From contig VXAZ01000376.1 in assembly GCA_013399875.1 (NCBI GenBank), forward strand, positions 187,001-251,000: DNA of 64,000 nucleotides. Direction: 5' to 3'. Below the pieces are notes generated by a model. That model saw only the letters and a program-made list of their open reading frames with translations. It was not told the origin of the DNA and searched no databases. The position numbers and the translations under genes were made by a program. Within the stretch, counting starts at the first letter, position 1; the number at the start of each line of letters is the position of its first letter. Origin of the DNA: Gymnorhina tibicen. Lineage: Eukaryota; Chordata; Aves; Passeriformes; Artamidae. Positions 10,917-25,000 of this stretch are shown one piece after another.

Positions 10917-13454
10917 AACAATAGATATTGAATCCTCTTTTAACAAATTATTTCTGAATATAAGACTTAAAATAATTAAATCACCAGATTAAAAAAAAAT
11001 CTTAATTGACTACTCAAGATCCATAATGATTCAGGGAAAGCAGCATTAGCCAGCTGCAGTCTTTTTTTAGTTAGCAGATCATATATTTACAAAGAAACTG
11101 GAAAAAGTTATCCTAATACCTTTATCCTTGTACTGCTTGTACAGACTTTAAAAAAATGAGACCCAGTTTGTACATATTTAAAATATTATTTTACAGGATT
11201 AAAGATGAGATTTCAAGATACTCAGATAAGTCTAACTTTCCTGAGAGAACGTTAGGAATACCTGAGATTGTTTTCCTTCATACAAGAAACAAAGTTAAAT
11301 ATTCTCCTTCAAAGGAAAAAAATAACCAATAAACTACGGAACCATAATTAATTCATGATAATATACGGACACCTACATAAATGTAGTATCATTCCTGGTT
11401 AAATATTCAAGCTGCCTTATTTATTATACATGATTATATATCGCAAATAAAATGCAGCAGCCCTGCAGCAGAAAGTACAGCTAATCAGCACAAAGTATAT
11501 CACAGACAGAAAATACAATCATGTGAAATGGAGGCTATGCCTTCACTGCAGTTAATACAGACTTCTGCTGTGATACTCACATTATTCTCCATCACAGCAG
11601 CTCTCAGAACCCCCTTTTTCCATTTTAGTAATGCTTCTAAATTGGACTTCATAATAAGTTTTGAGTACAGGCAAAGTCTAGGTCTATATGCAAAGGTCCC
11701 TACTATGACTGTTTCCTTTTTTTTCTGTAGATGTATATAGGTGTATAAATATAAAATCAGTTTCATGCCGGCACAAGTCAATTTGCAATCAGTATAAAGT
11801 GCATTCAGATTAATGATTGTAGCATTTCTTTATTTAGTGAATCTAGTTGAGTCTTTGCTAAAGCATGCTCTAAAATAACACTGCATAGAAGTAATTAAGT
11901 ACAAAACCTGTCAATAATAATAGATAATAATAACACATATAATAATGGATAATAAATAATAGATAACAAAATTTTCTTTCTAGATGTACTCAGTACATAG
12001 ACTAATCCAGTACAGTGCTGATAAAAATCCTGACATTTATTAGACTGAGAAAACATTGCCTTCTCTTGGTTTTGGTTATATAACTTAAAGTAGTGCATAC
12101 TCTTCTGGAAAATAAAAAAACCTAACAATGGCCATTAGTGCAAAATCATTTTAAAATTTTTTAAAAAGGTATGTTATTTGGTTTTAGCTAGTGATATGAA
12201 CAAAGAAAGACATTGGCCTTTTAATTAAGTGTTCTTATGTAACAAATTCAGATGCAATCCCATATAAAGTAATAAGGAAGGAAATTAGTTTCTGTAATGT
12301 CTTATTTAGGCACATGGAGATAATGAAATATTCCTCTCTATTGCCATAGTTTAAATTTTGCCTTGCGTGAGGGATGCATGACATAGGATCTAATGAGATA
12401 TTCTATTATTTTGCAGCATTTTTTCACCGAAGCAGGAGAAGGAAAATAATACAGATAGGTAAGAGACAGAAATAACTGCAACTCAGTGAATAGGTCTATA
12501 AAAGAAACTCCATTTCTTATCTTATCTCTGCCCTGTTGCACTCATTACATTTTAGTCTACTTTTTCTACACATCTTCATACAAGTTAACATTATTTTCTG
12601 GAGACAAAAGCATATCACATCAATAACACATCACTCCAAATTTGGAATTGTTATAATGGAACTCCCAGGATTCAAGTAAAGCTGATGTGCTGCCAAAGAC
12701 ATATAAAAAGATTTTTTTTCTTCCCTTTAGTTAGCTCATCTCACTTCAGCCAAAGGAGCAGTAGATTTGAGACTAGTTCTCAATCTGATCTAAACTCTTG
12801 TTTCAATATCCACTTGCTCCAATCTAAGGTGAATATATGCAACAGACCTTTTTCTATATGCCACAAGTGCAGTTCAGATATCACCCATATGTGATCAAAA
12901 TGAAATACAACTGATGTATTTTGCATAACTTCCATGAAAAAAGTGATTTTTGAGACAGAATTTAGACACCAGTGATTATTCTAAAACTTTCCCAACTAAA
13001 GGTAAGTAGGAAATGGTTTTATTTCTATATTCAGCCATGAACTCCAAGACAAAGACTTACTCATAGTGGATTACATCAAAAGACTGAAATCCAGTAAAAA
13101 TCCTTTTGCATTAGTTGCATGGAAGTAATAATAAAATCCACAGAAATATAGATTTGCAGTTTTTTCACCAGTGTACTGTCATGAGGCCACACAAAATTCC
13201 GTGCAGAATTAATAACAAATAAATAATTTTTAATTAATAATTAAAAATAAGTTTTTGTATGTGCTTAACAGGAAAACGGGGTCTTTTTGTACACTACTGC
13301 AACCTTGTGAGCATAGTCCCTGAGTATCTTGTATGGTTACCTGATTTTTTAGTGTCTCCATTACACTTTACATTATATAGTATATTACATTACAATACTT
13401 ATAATATTAATATGTGTGTCATATATTACATGTAATATAATAAAATTTATATCA
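10917..13454. other. Intronic sequence with AT-rich simple repeats
   Basis: AT-rich intron. Frames at 11500-11781 (-), 11528-11740 (+), 11895-12128 (-), 12338-12541 (-) and 12685-12894 (+) are short, overlapping or composition-driven and match nothing I know. An AT-rich area at 13200-13260 contains an imperfect inverted repeat built on ttaattaa. Confidence 0.5.
11912..11968. repeat. Degenerate (AATA)n/(ATAATAG)n low-complexity tract
   Basis: Repeated aataata and gataata units with scattered substitutions and one cacat interruption. It also accounts for the leucine/isoleucine-rich minus frame over it. Confidence 0.7.

Positions 13455-13455
<1 letters not shown>

Positions 13456-13486
<31 letters not shown>
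13456..13486. repeat. (ATT)n microsatellite, about 10 units
   Basis: An uninterrupted ATT run of 31 bp directly abutting the 5' truncation point of the CR1 that follows. It sits in a broader AT-rich zone from about 13360. Confidence 0.95.
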
Positions 13487-13586
13487 GGGACATGATTTAG
13501 TGGTGGACTTGGCAGTCCTGGGTTAACAGTTGCACTCGATGATCTTAAGGGTCTTTTCCAACCTAAAGAGTTCTATGACTCTACAA
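13487..13586 (+). mobile_element. CR1 LINE 3' tail fragment, different subfamily
   Basis: It has the diagnostic gatttagtggtggacttggc, then cactcgatgatcttaagg and tcttttccaacctaa, ending ttctatgactctac. This tail differs from the one at 10797 (no CCATGGCAGG core), so it belongs to another CR1 subfamily. Only about 100 bp remain. Confidence 0.9.
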
Positions 13587-16500
13587 TTTTAACATGCTTA
13601 CTGTACATCCTCACACTTCTTAAGAATTTCTTTGTGAATACATTTGCTTTATTCATATATGAATAATATTCAATATTTGAATTAAAGAGAAGAAGTTCTG
13701 AAAGATCTATCTGAAGAAAAAAACTCACTGTGGTGAAGACACATCAGCTGTGTAGCTGGCAGTATGTAAGGAAACAATCTATTTAGTAATATGAAATAAG
13801 TTGCAGCTGCCAAGACTAAGGGTGCAAGTGAAGGGCAGGGCACAAAGTCCTTGTGTATCCCTAAGGTACTTAAGCTACTCTGCCACATGTTCTAATGGCT
13901 GGAGATGTATCGAAATTCCAAAAAAACCCAGAAAATTTAATTTGTACTTTCATTTGTGTATACTTACAAAGCCAGGATCATAAGACCTCTGCAAATATTT
14001 ATAAATTAAAATTCTTAGATACACATGAGGTATTAAATAAGACATATATCTCTCGGAACTCCAGCTGTGAAGTTCACATAGTTTTCCTGGCACTACAAAG
14101 GAGATGTTGACAGTGGAAAGTGTAGAAATCAGACCTCCGTACCAGCCAGGTTCTTTGACTGAACAACACTATACTTTCTTCTCATGCTTTATTATAAAAA
14201 AAGATATTTGAATTATGAATGCAGGTAGTCCTTATGCATCCTTATTGTGCTGTATCTTACAAATGAGCAACTTTAATATTAAAGATACATGTTAAGCACA
14301 AGCAAGCTTTGGTGCACATAAATAATTTGAATTATTCTGGTTTTTATATCGTAATCTTTCCTGCATTTTAAAATCTTTTACGTCCTCCCTGACACTTTTC
14401 AAAAACTTCCAAAGTATGACAGGTAGATGAAGCATGTCTTACCGGAAGGGTTCTTGGAAACAGGGCACTTAGAAGATTTTACTGTAGGTTATTTGAATAA
14501 TGATTGAACTATGTTAGACTCACTGTGATACAGAAGAGCTAAAAAAATTGAGTTTTCTCTAAAACGCTCTTTGTTCTTGTAATTTTGTAGCAGAACAATG
14601 CCACCATTAGCAGGGAACAAAAGAAGGTCCTTAAGCGAATGAAAGACTGACTACCCCTGGGGTCCTCAAGCCACACAAAATGCACTTGTTCTGAGAGCAA
14701 TCTGAAGACACAGGAGCAACAACCTAAGAAATAATATAAGGAAAATCAAGAAATGTGAAGAGAAACATCGGTATACAGAAGAGGAGAGGGTAAGAAGGGA
14801 GGAGAGATTTTTAACATCCTGTTTCAGGCAAAGATTTTAATGATATTTTAATTAAGTTTGTGTATCTATACTTGAAAATATATTTTGTAGGATGAGAAAT
14901 AATAAATCGAAAATTGTAGTGTAAAGTCTTCCTGAAATTCTGAGGTTCCATCTTTTAGTAACGTTTTATTCGTCATCTACTTCAGTCACTTTAAAAATAT
15001 TTTGAACGTCTAATATAAGGGAAAAAAATACTAAAATTTGCAAGATATATTCTTATTTCATTATTCTACTATTTATTTAATATTAAAATGAGTTGTTATT
15101 TATGACAAATATATGTACATAATACATGCCAAAAGGTCTTCTATTTGGAGAACAGTAGTTAAACCACACACTAAACCTTTTGGTTCAGAGCATTTCTCTG
15201 TGACTATGTGACCTATTTTATAGGTTAATAATGAAAACTATCTTAAAGCAATTATAATTGCATTACTTGCTTGTCAACTTAGTTTTGTATACCTTTAACA
15301 ATTAAAGGTTATTGTTCCTATTATGATTTATGTGACTATTTCTTTCTAAGAGACAAGGGCTTAAAACTTATTTATTCAAATGGATGAAGTTTCATGATAA
15401 AAAATCGTTTGAATACCAGAGGATGGGAATTTGGAAGTATATCTTAATCAGAAAGACGACTCCAATATTGCAGCAAGGATAAGTGTATTAATCAAGATAT
15501 ATTTCATTCTTATAAATAAAGACACCATGCAAATTCACTCTGACTTACAACATATCCAACTCAATTCTTATTATAAAACAAATAAAATTAATGTTTCAGC
15601 ATTTCAGTCTCTAATACCTTTCAAACTTAGGCAACTTTGGGACAAATTTCTCCCATACACAACATTTTTATTTCATTTCTCTATCTCATAATTATTCCCT
15701 GACAGGTTCTGAACAAGAAAGCAGAACCCAAAAAGCAGCTTTCAGAAGGCTGACTTTGCCTCCTTATTGCAAAGCACATGCTGAAGTGAAGCCAAGGTCT
15801 TGAAATACCCCCAGCTTCTGCTTCAAACCTTTTACTTCAGGGTAAAGTTAAAATCATGCCATTACCTCCAAAAGTCATCTCAAATTTCACAATTTTTCAG
15901 GGGTCAGTTTTATATTCCTTTATTCCTTTCTCAGAACCCGATAAATTATTTGAGGCTCAGATACCATTCTTGAACCATTTTGAAACACAGTGTTTTCTAT
16001 GAGTAAACCTTCATTCTGCTTCATTAGTACAAAATCCAGAGTATATTCCTGAGAAATCTAAAGGGATGATGGGCCCATGGTTAGCAACTGGTACAACAGT
16101 CCCACCACACCTGAAAGGAAAGGAGCTGGGTAACTGCAATTCTCCTCCCTTCCATTCTCCCCAGCTTAGCCAGACCTACACAGCCAAACATCCCAATGTT
16201 ATTTGTGCTACTCTGTCCATCTGTAAGATGTGATATTAGAGGTTTAAAAAAGTTTGTTTTCCTTTTAAGTTCTTTTTTTGCCCGTAATCATACTATATCC
16301 AAAAGAACAAAGGAGAAAAATATAATGAAGAAGTGTCCGGACCCACACCAACAGAAACGGTCTTCATTCCACTGCTTCAGTAAATAAATAACTGTGTCAG
16401 GAACAGCAGCAAAACTTCTCAATCAAGGAACAAAGCAAAAATCTATCTTTTTTCTGATAAGGCAAGTTTTGCTTTTCAAAGCCCCATGTTTCTACAATGC

Positions 16501-16654
16501 AGTATAATTACTGCTCCTGACCTGGTAAAGGGATAGTGCCATTGGTAGGCAGATTGTGCCGTAAATGTGCATGTGATTACTAACCCAAAAGGAAAAAAGC
16601 TAAAAGGATAAAGCAGCATAAAGAAGGTAAGGGCTACATGAGTGCTGTTAACCA
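13587..16654. other. Intronic sequence, no gene
   Basis: AT-rich sequence. The frames at 13682-14110, 15431-15691 and 16196-16387 have no recognisable motif or splice context. A moderately GC-rich, less AT-biased patch around 16060-16190 is unexplained. Confidence 0.5.
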
Positions 16655-17156
16655 TTACTGTGTGCAGTTTTGGGCCCCACAATACAAGAATGATTAAGTC
16701 TTAGAGAGCATCCAAAGGAAGGCAACAAAGATGGTGAAGGGCCTTGAGGGGAAGCCATATGAGGAGTGACTGAGGTCATGTGCTCTGTTCAAGAAGAGGA
16801 GATTGAGGGGAGACCTCATTGCAGTTTCAACTTGCTTGTGAGAGGAAGAGGAGGGGCAGGCATTGACCTCTGCTCTGTGGTGACAGTTACAGGACCTGAG
16901 GGAATGGCCTGAAGTTGTGCCAGGGGAGATTTAGGTTGTATATTAGAAAAAGGTTCTTCACTCAGAGGGTGGTTGGGCACTGGAACATGTCCCCAAGGAA
17001 GTGATCACAGCACCAAGCCTGACAGAGTTCAAGGAGCTTTTGGACAATGTTCTTGGGCACACGGTGTGACTCTTGGGGATGGTGCCAAGCAGGGCCAGGA
17101 GCTGGAATTTTATGATCCTTGTGAGTCCCTTCCAACTCAGAATATCCGGTGATTTT
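16655..17156 (+). mobile_element. CR1 LINE, about 500 bp of the 3' end
   Basis: Beginning near gtgcagttttgggccccac, this follows the CR1 3' ORF2 and tail in order. An RNA-like gattgaggggagacctcat segment is followed by agaaaaaggttcttcactca, gagggtggttgggcactgga, then gatccttgtgagtcccttcc and a degraded terminal motif. It is in sense on the plus strand. The tail is of the type ending in aactcaggatattctatg. Many indels disable the reading frame. Confidence 0.92.
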
Positions 17157-17540
17157 TAATATACTTGATAATGCACAAAGAAGGACTGGTGAAGACTGTC
17201 ACTAGGAGCTTTTGACCACACACGTGGGAAAAATGAAATATTTATGAATATGAGTCTGACCAGCTACAGAAAGCAGTCTGAGGTACTGACTTTGCCACAC
17301 TGATACAAAATCTAACTCTCAGCTGAGGCAGGACGGAGCAGCTTTGCTTAGCACTCATGTCAGTTTTATCAGAGTGGCAGCACCCTGAAGAAGAGTAAAA
17401 TGGATACATGGGGTTAGTTATTGTTGTAGTCACCACTGCTCAATCTGTCCTCAAATACACCTATTATCTACTCAAGGGTCAAGACTAATAACCTTGATTT
17501 CTGGATGTTGGAACATGCAGTTTCCATAAAATACTGGGCT

Positions 17541-17700
17541 CTTGTCGTTGAACAAATCTCTTAAATGTTTCAACTATACAATGATGTAGTCATTTTTAAT
17601 ATCATGATCTCTGCCTTTTCTTATTCCAGAAAAAGAGGATAATACCTGCATCTCATTGGGCTGTTCTGAGGAATGACAGGAATCATCTGAGTTATTCAAG
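17541..17700 (+). mobile_element. Possible MIR-like (CORE-SINE) remnant
   Basis: The segment ctcattgggctgttctgagg, preceded by gaggataatacctgcatct, resembles the conserved right part of MIR elements (ggataataatacctacctc, agggttgttgtgagg). The upstream gttgaacaaatctcttaaat fits MIR's left neighbour. Divergence is high and recognition is by eye, so this is tentative. Confidence 0.4.
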
Positions 17701-18607
17701 AATAGAAAGAGATATTTTTTACATGTTCTGTTCAAAAAGTTGTACTTGGTAACTCAATTATACCTTAAATTTCTGTTGCTCTCACCCAGATGAGGAAAAA
17801 AAAAAGTTTTAAGGCATATTTAATCATTTCTAAATTTAGGATTATTTAAATTTGTGAATTTAACATACTAGTTGAATTGAGACAAATTATGCACCTCTGA
17901 TCCATCGTCTTTTTTTCTTCCTGGTGGGAGGTTAAGATCATATGCCAGCCATTTTATTGCCATCATCAGATAACAGCAGTTGATGCACAATGAGAATAGA
18001 GAGAAACCTGTTATGGCTGCAAATATCTCACAGCTCTGTGAGATTCATGGAGGAAGCATATGTCACGTTATTAAATCTGCAGCAACTGAGGTGGAAGTAA
18101 CAGAAGGTATCTCTCTCCAGAGCTGGAAGAGATGGGAAGAGAAATGGTTCTGTAAGGAAATCTCTTATTTTTCTCTCTCTGAAAATATCTGTAACAGAAT
18201 GTTACAGGGATCGTTTTTCCTAGAAATAGGGACTTAAAAACAAACCCAAAACCCAACAGCTGCCAAGACGGGATGGAATACAGAACTTCCTCTGAGAAAG
18301 AAATAGCTTTGGGGCAAGTTAGTATGTTCAGTTGCTTCCTCCAAAGGAAATAGAAACATGAGAAGAAGACGCAAAAAATCATGCTACTTGTCCCACTTTG
18401 TCCCAAAGAAGCTAATCAAGGGCCAAAGGATAGATGGAGTTAGATACACTTACTTGCAGCTCAAAGAGGACATAACAGGGCTCTGTGAGGGACGTATGGC
18501 AAAGGTGCAGAAAAGACCAAACACAGAGCTGTATGATTTTCTCTCTACCTTTTATATACAAGTTGCTGTCCCAGCTGCCAGCCTTCCCTTTGTGTTTAGA
18601 GAAGTTC

Positions 18608-18642
18608 ATATATATATGTATATATATACAGATAGATATACA
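18608..18642. repeat. (TA)n dinucleotide repeat, interrupted
   Basis: Alternating TA with two interruptions (a G near the middle, then cagatagatata). Short and typical of intronic microsatellites. Confidence 0.85.
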
Positions 18643-21600
18643 ATCATAGGGATTCACCTGAATATGGTTTATTTCTCTAATTTTAGGAGGAAAAAAAGAT
18701 AGAGGATTATTTGACATGGACAACCTTTCTACAGTAATATAGAGATCTAGGACTGGAATTAGCTTAGTTTTGGAATTCTGATTGTGTCTGATGCAAGACA
18801 TACAGATAAGAACAATGGCAGGAAATAGCTTTGCTATGTCTTTAATTCATTAAGGAAAAAATACATGGTATTTACCAACACTGTGTATTTTTTACTTGAG
18901 AAAGCACATCAGCTACAGATTTGAGGAATATACTTAAAACAAGATTTTATGAATCTAGTATGCAGGTAAAAAGGAGAAGATGTGAAAATCCCTACTAACA
19001 ACAGTTTTAAAGTTAGCTATAGACAAGCTAGTTTTGAAAAGGGAGGAGAGGCAGTTTCAGTTACAACATTCAGCAGTATTGCATCACAGAGTATGCAATA
19101 CTCTGACAATATACTGTCAATTCTAACACCATTATGGTGATTTTCTACTTGGCCCTTAGACTAGTAATACTTGAAAATGCAACGCTCTCTTAGAGTATTA
19201 GCAAACCTCTTCCTTTGTTGAATCAATAAGTCAGGAAAAAAACCCCTCAAGTCTATTCTACAGAAATATTCTGACAATTTTTTTCCCAGCAAGGAAGAGA
19301 AAATTATGTTTTTCCTTCAATGTCAAAGTAACGATTACTAACACCATAAAAACTAACAATTGTCTGTGCCAGTAATTCTTGACGTCATTTGATAGCTTCA
19401 TTATAAAATGGGGCTTTGGTAAATAGCTACTAGATAAATTGAGGAAACAAAACAGAAAATTAAATAATGAAAAGAAATCATATGTTTCTGCTAAAATGAT
19501 ACTTTCAGTGTAAATGTCTAGTTTTACCAACTAGCTAATTTATTTTGGCATTTTAGTAATCTTTTTAAAATCAGTGTATTTATGTAAAAGATGCTTACCA
19601 AGGGATTTCAAAAGTGAAAATTCTTAAGAGTCTTCAAAAATACCGGAGTTTAATTTAATGAAAAAAAATACAATTTGTTTTTTTAAACTAGGTGTGTCTA
19701 ATTTCAAAATGATACAATTCCTAAGTCTCTATTGTACACAGAAATTGGTGAAAAATCTTCGTACTGGTTTTGGGCTGAATATATTAGTTATCTTATGCCC
19801 CTGTGTGGCCAAGCTAGACAGTCAACTCACTTTCACAGAACTGTAAAAAAATCCTAACAGTGTGTCATGTGAGAAACCAAATTTAGGTAAATCCACCACT
19901 TTCCATTTTCTGAGAAAAGCTTCTAATATAAACTGCAATTGCAAAATTGGACTGATAGTCCTCTGTGCACTTTGTATCAATTTTAGTCACAAAAGATGCT
20001 TGCCATTATGCAGTGATGTGTTAATCTGAGTATTGCCCAAAGCAATTGTGACTTCGCGAAGCACGCTGCTACAAATAGAGCATCCAACAGCACAGTATTT
20101 GTACACTAAAAACTAAATGTAGAATGGCAGTCTGAAAACGCAACTTATCTAATTACTAAAGGTTTAAAATATATTTCAAAACTTTATTTCATTGTCTTTT
20201 GTCATTTGAATGAATAGTATGTCACTGAAAATAGTCAGACAAATTTTAGACTGAAAAACAAAAAAACCTTCTTTAGATGCTGTTGTAAAATTTGGATGTA
20301 GTGTAAATACATAGTGTGTTTTCATAAGAGATCTACTGATTTCTTTTCTGGACACATGAAGAATTTATTCCACAAACTAGCTATTTGCCAAATGCTCAAA
20401 ATGCAAAACAGTTCTTATTGTTTCCCAGCATGAGGTAATTCTAATAATTTTTCAATAAAAAATAACTTCATACCCAGGAAATAGCACCACAATCCCCAAC
20501 ACAATTTTGAGGTAAAATGATATCTCTTACTGCTTCAACTGGCTGGAGTTGGTAATGTCAGACAGAGCTGTGTGGAGCAGGAGGGAGGCCCAGCAAACCA
20601 GCTCTCTCTTTTACACTCACAATAGTATCTTACGGGAAAGTCCTGCCCTGTAGCTGGCAAAGGAGAACTCAGCTGCAATATTCCTCCATTACAAGCTGCT
20701 GGGAGGGGATAACTAAACCCATTTAACTGCTAAAATCAATCTAGCTCACAAGGAGCTTAATATCACTTGGGTCCTCTCACATCAGCTACTGCAAAGCCAA
20801 ACTATGCAAATAAAAACACAACTCATGTAAGGTTTTTATGGGAAATGATAAAAAACAGTTTAATGTATGTTCCTGTCAATGTTTAGCATAGCATCAGAAA
20901 GCAAAGCCCAAGATACCTGTCTTTCCTTCAACAAAATCTCAGTATATCTAAACTTTCTGAAGAACTGAAGAACAAGAACTCCAAGAACAAATGACAAGAA
21001 AATTAGGAGGAATGTATATTCAATTACAGTTATCTTTATACTACCTCATTTCCTATGACTTTCAGGTTTACATTTCATTATCTACTCTACAATTTGTATG
21101 CATTAACCTGTTTTCTTCACATTATTACTTTGTGAAAGCAGCAGTTAATCACTCTGTGAATAATGTCAGCCGTTATCTTTCTGGACTCTGACTTGTACTT
21201 TTCAGATGTTAAAACAGAAAAAAACATTCAAAAGAGAAAGATCATCAAAGGACAAAATACATAACTTTGAAGAGATAGACCACACTATATCTCATCAAAG
21301 CAGAGTCTTTTACATGCTGGAGGTACACCACAATTCTGAAGCATTAACTTTTAATGCATGAACAATTAGTTTTTAGAAAGTACATTACATTTATTGTGCA
21401 AAGCTCGAAGTAAAAAATCTACCTAAATTATATACTACATTGATTTAATTTTAAAAAATAGAGAAGATTTTTTTTTAAATCGGTAAGACAATCAAAGGAC
21501 TACTCTCTGAAATAAATGCCAGTGAGATTTTTTAGTGACTATTTAATAGATGACTTCTTCAAAGTCCTTTCATCAAGATCAAGTTTAAAATACAAATAGT

Positions 21601-22025
21601 TATTCAGAAAAGGGAATCTTTTTACTCAATTACCTTAAAAACTTTCACCTAACTTTAGTGTCAGAAGACAGAGAAAGCACGAATTATTCTCTCACAATTA
21701 CTATGCATATTGGTTAAAAATTGCACAATGTTTTCTTGAGGCCAAAAGCATTGATACCTAGAAAAACACGACATTGCTCCTTACAAATACAGAAATATTC
21801 TCATCCTAAGTACAACAGCCCATAATAGGTAGGAGGCTCAGTTTCCTAACAATGCTTTCTTGTTTGTCAGTTCTCTAGAATAAATATACTCCTAATCTCA
21901 GACACAGCAAATGAATAAAATGACTCTGTCTTTTGATTTGATACCATATGCAGCTTTTGCCAAAGTCTCACAAGCGAAATAAACACTGAAAAGCACCAAG
22001 CACGTGTATCTGTAAAAAAAAAATG

Positions 22026-22080
22026 AGCAAAAAGCATGCACCTTGAGCTGCAAAAAGCATGTACTCTGATCTGCAAAGGC
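22026..22080. repeat. Short imperfect tandem repeat, 24-bp period
   Basis: gcaaaaagcatg occurs at 22026 and again at 22050, each followed by a similar a(c/t)-rich half and gctgcaaa/tctgcaaa. A partial third copy starts at 22073. About 2.3 units. Confidence 0.75.
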
Positions 22081-25000
22081 AGATCCAGGGAATCAGGACT
22101 GGGATGGTAGCTGATTAGAACAGTTGCTAAGGGCTTTGTTGGTTGCTGCAGGCCTGAAACTATGCACTTGGAAATACGCACGGTTTTACAGTCACAGCTG
22201 ATAACACATAAATTATTGCTCCATTTTGTAGAGCTTCAAATATTTCAGAGTATACCAAAGGGACATAAGAAAAATTTCACTGAATACAGATTTCATATAT
22301 ATCTAAAAAGACCTTAATTCATAACAGTGATTGTGATTGCTAAAACTACCTACATAATTTTGCATACCTAATTAGAAATTCCTAACCAAGATAACAAGAC
22401 TTGAGAACAGTAACAATAAATAAATATTAAAATATTTTAAAAGGAAATATCAGCAGTAAGGGAGAGAATCCTTACAAACAAAGTTCTGGGAAATAAAATT
22501 TTAAGAATTTTCTGAACTATAAAGTGCAAATATCTCTGTATTTAAGAAATAATATCCCATTTTAAAAAGATTTCTCCCACAGAGACAGAGAACATTAAAA
22601 TGCTGGATATAGTCTCTGCCTATTACTTCCACCCTTTTTCCAGAATGTTTCCATCAGTGCACTATCTTTATAAAAAACTACAGGATTGTTTTTCTTCCTG
22701 ACCTGCACTCCCACTCTCTTAGATAAAATTATTAATATTTTTAATGGTTAATATTTAATAGCAGTATGAAAAAGTTCTAAACATCAGTGCTATAGTATGT
22801 TTACTGAACAATGACACAGAAATGAAGCATAATTAATTCATTTTACCCCTCCAAAAATCCTAAGAAACCAATTCAATAACTGTCTCACACCAATAAACAA
22901 CAACTTCACCATATCATTTCTAATTCCCACAAAATAACAGCTATTCACAAAAGGATACCCTACAGAGCTGACTGACCTGCTGCAGAGCATCCACTAATCA
23001 GCTATAATTTGGCCAGTTAAAAAGATTATTGAAAAGCATCACACACAGGATCTAAATCTTCTAAAAATAAGGAACTGCTTTCTATTTTGCAAAAGGTATG
23101 CAAGACTGCTAATTTGCATCTTCCAATAAATTGTGTATAGTTAAACAGACACATCTCTGAGCATTTAATCTTTTCACTGCCATATCCACATAGAAATCAT
23201 TTGCTCTGACAAATTTGTTTATGAATATTTAATATGCTTTAAGGATTACAGCTAATAATGCTAGCTTCTAATGGCAGCTAATGTACTTGAAAGATACATA
23301 ACCATCTTAAATTTTTTATTCTGTCTTTGCTGGCTTTATTTCTGCAGATTGAGTTCTCATGTAAATCCTTACATAAAACATAAAAACACTAAGAGACTCA
23401 CTGTTACCATAAAAATATTAATATCTAGGAGTGCAATTATAAAAGTATTCCACTGAAAAGCATGCAGATAGATTGCCATCAGCATAAAAATAGAAATGAT
23501 AAAGTAAAAATGTTTCATTTCTACTTACCTAGTGTTGTTCAACGTTTGTCCAAAAAGATCATTTTGTAAAATATTTGGAGGGGATGAGAAAACCCCATGA
23601 AAATGAGATAAAACAGAATTGCAGACCTGGCGCAGTGTTTCAAATTGCATTTTCTCTCTTTCTTTCCCTTCTATTTTTCTTCACCACCTGTCTTAAAAGT
23701 CATCTATTTCGTACACACCGTCAAATACAAATATGCCAATCAAGTTCCATATTTCTCCTGATCTCCGTAAAAGCTGAGCCTAAATGAGCAGGGGCTGATA
23801 ATTAATTGTACAGTCATTATTCTTCTAATTCAGTCGTAGAAGATTTAGTACCCGAGCGGCTTTCTCCTGACTGTAGCAAGAATTCTAAACAGCAGTAAGC
23901 TTTTTGGGCATTCCCAGCTGAAGTGTGAAGCTGAGCTGCTTTCATGTACTCTACTCATATTTCTCTAAGCCTATTAAAAACACGCAGTGAATAGATGCTG
24001 TCGTCAGGAGTTTCAGCACATCTGGCTGCCAGCAATAAAATCTCAGAAGTAAAAAAAAGGAGGACAAGGCATCCTCACACTGTTACTACTGTCTAAGAGG
24101 AGGAGGATTTCTGCATCTTCCCCTCCTCCTTCCCTCCCCTGTAAAAATGACTAATATCCGTGACCATGTATGTAGAATTCTTAATTTTTTTTTTAATGCG
24201 AAGGCAGCTCTAAAGGACAGAAAGACCACTCTAAAAATATTCTTCACATAATAAACAACATGTAGCACTGAGACTGTAACAATAGATCTTTTGTGTCATA
24301 TCTGAAAAGCTAAACTGTATCTGAGATAACAGGTTTTTCAGTGCAAACATTTAAATGTAGTATCGATCCATGTATACTGAAGCAAGCAGTACACATTCTA
24401 TACATAACCACTCTGTCAGGGACTGTACATACAGCATCAAGGCAATGATCTACCACACAAACTTGAACAATTACTAAAAGGAATGGCTGCATTATACATA
24501 AGCACTGCATTTTAATATGAGACATCTTCAGTATATTTTAAAAGTTTATTGCACTGAATCAGCCATGATAGAGACGAGAAAAATCAATCAATTCTTAGGG
24601 TGCTCCAAACCTGTCTACTTCCAGGAAAACCCACTATTTTAGGACCCTGTGTACCGGTACACATAAGTATCGGATGTCAAAGAGCAAGAAGCAGAATCTG
24701 TCGTCTAACAGAACAGAGTGAGATTTTGCAACACAATGTGTATTGTGAACACCATGAAATGTACAGAAAATAAGTGTTCCTGACTAAAACCCATTTTTTC
24801 CGCTTTTCTTTCAATGCTTATGCCAGAGGATGACATTACATAACAGTACAGAAAATATTCTATCACTGTCAAATTGAAAAATAACAATTAAAAATATTTT
24901 CTTTATAATACTTTGTTTTCTATCCACAGCTTTTAACTTCTAAGCACTAATTACAAAATCTCCAAATAAACCAACATAAAATGAGGTCCATTATTAAAGC

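Noticed and set aside
18071..18801. Several 85-129 codon frames on both strands
   Set aside because: Overlapping opposite-strand frames with hydrophobic, AT-driven composition, and a TA microsatellite runs through the middle.
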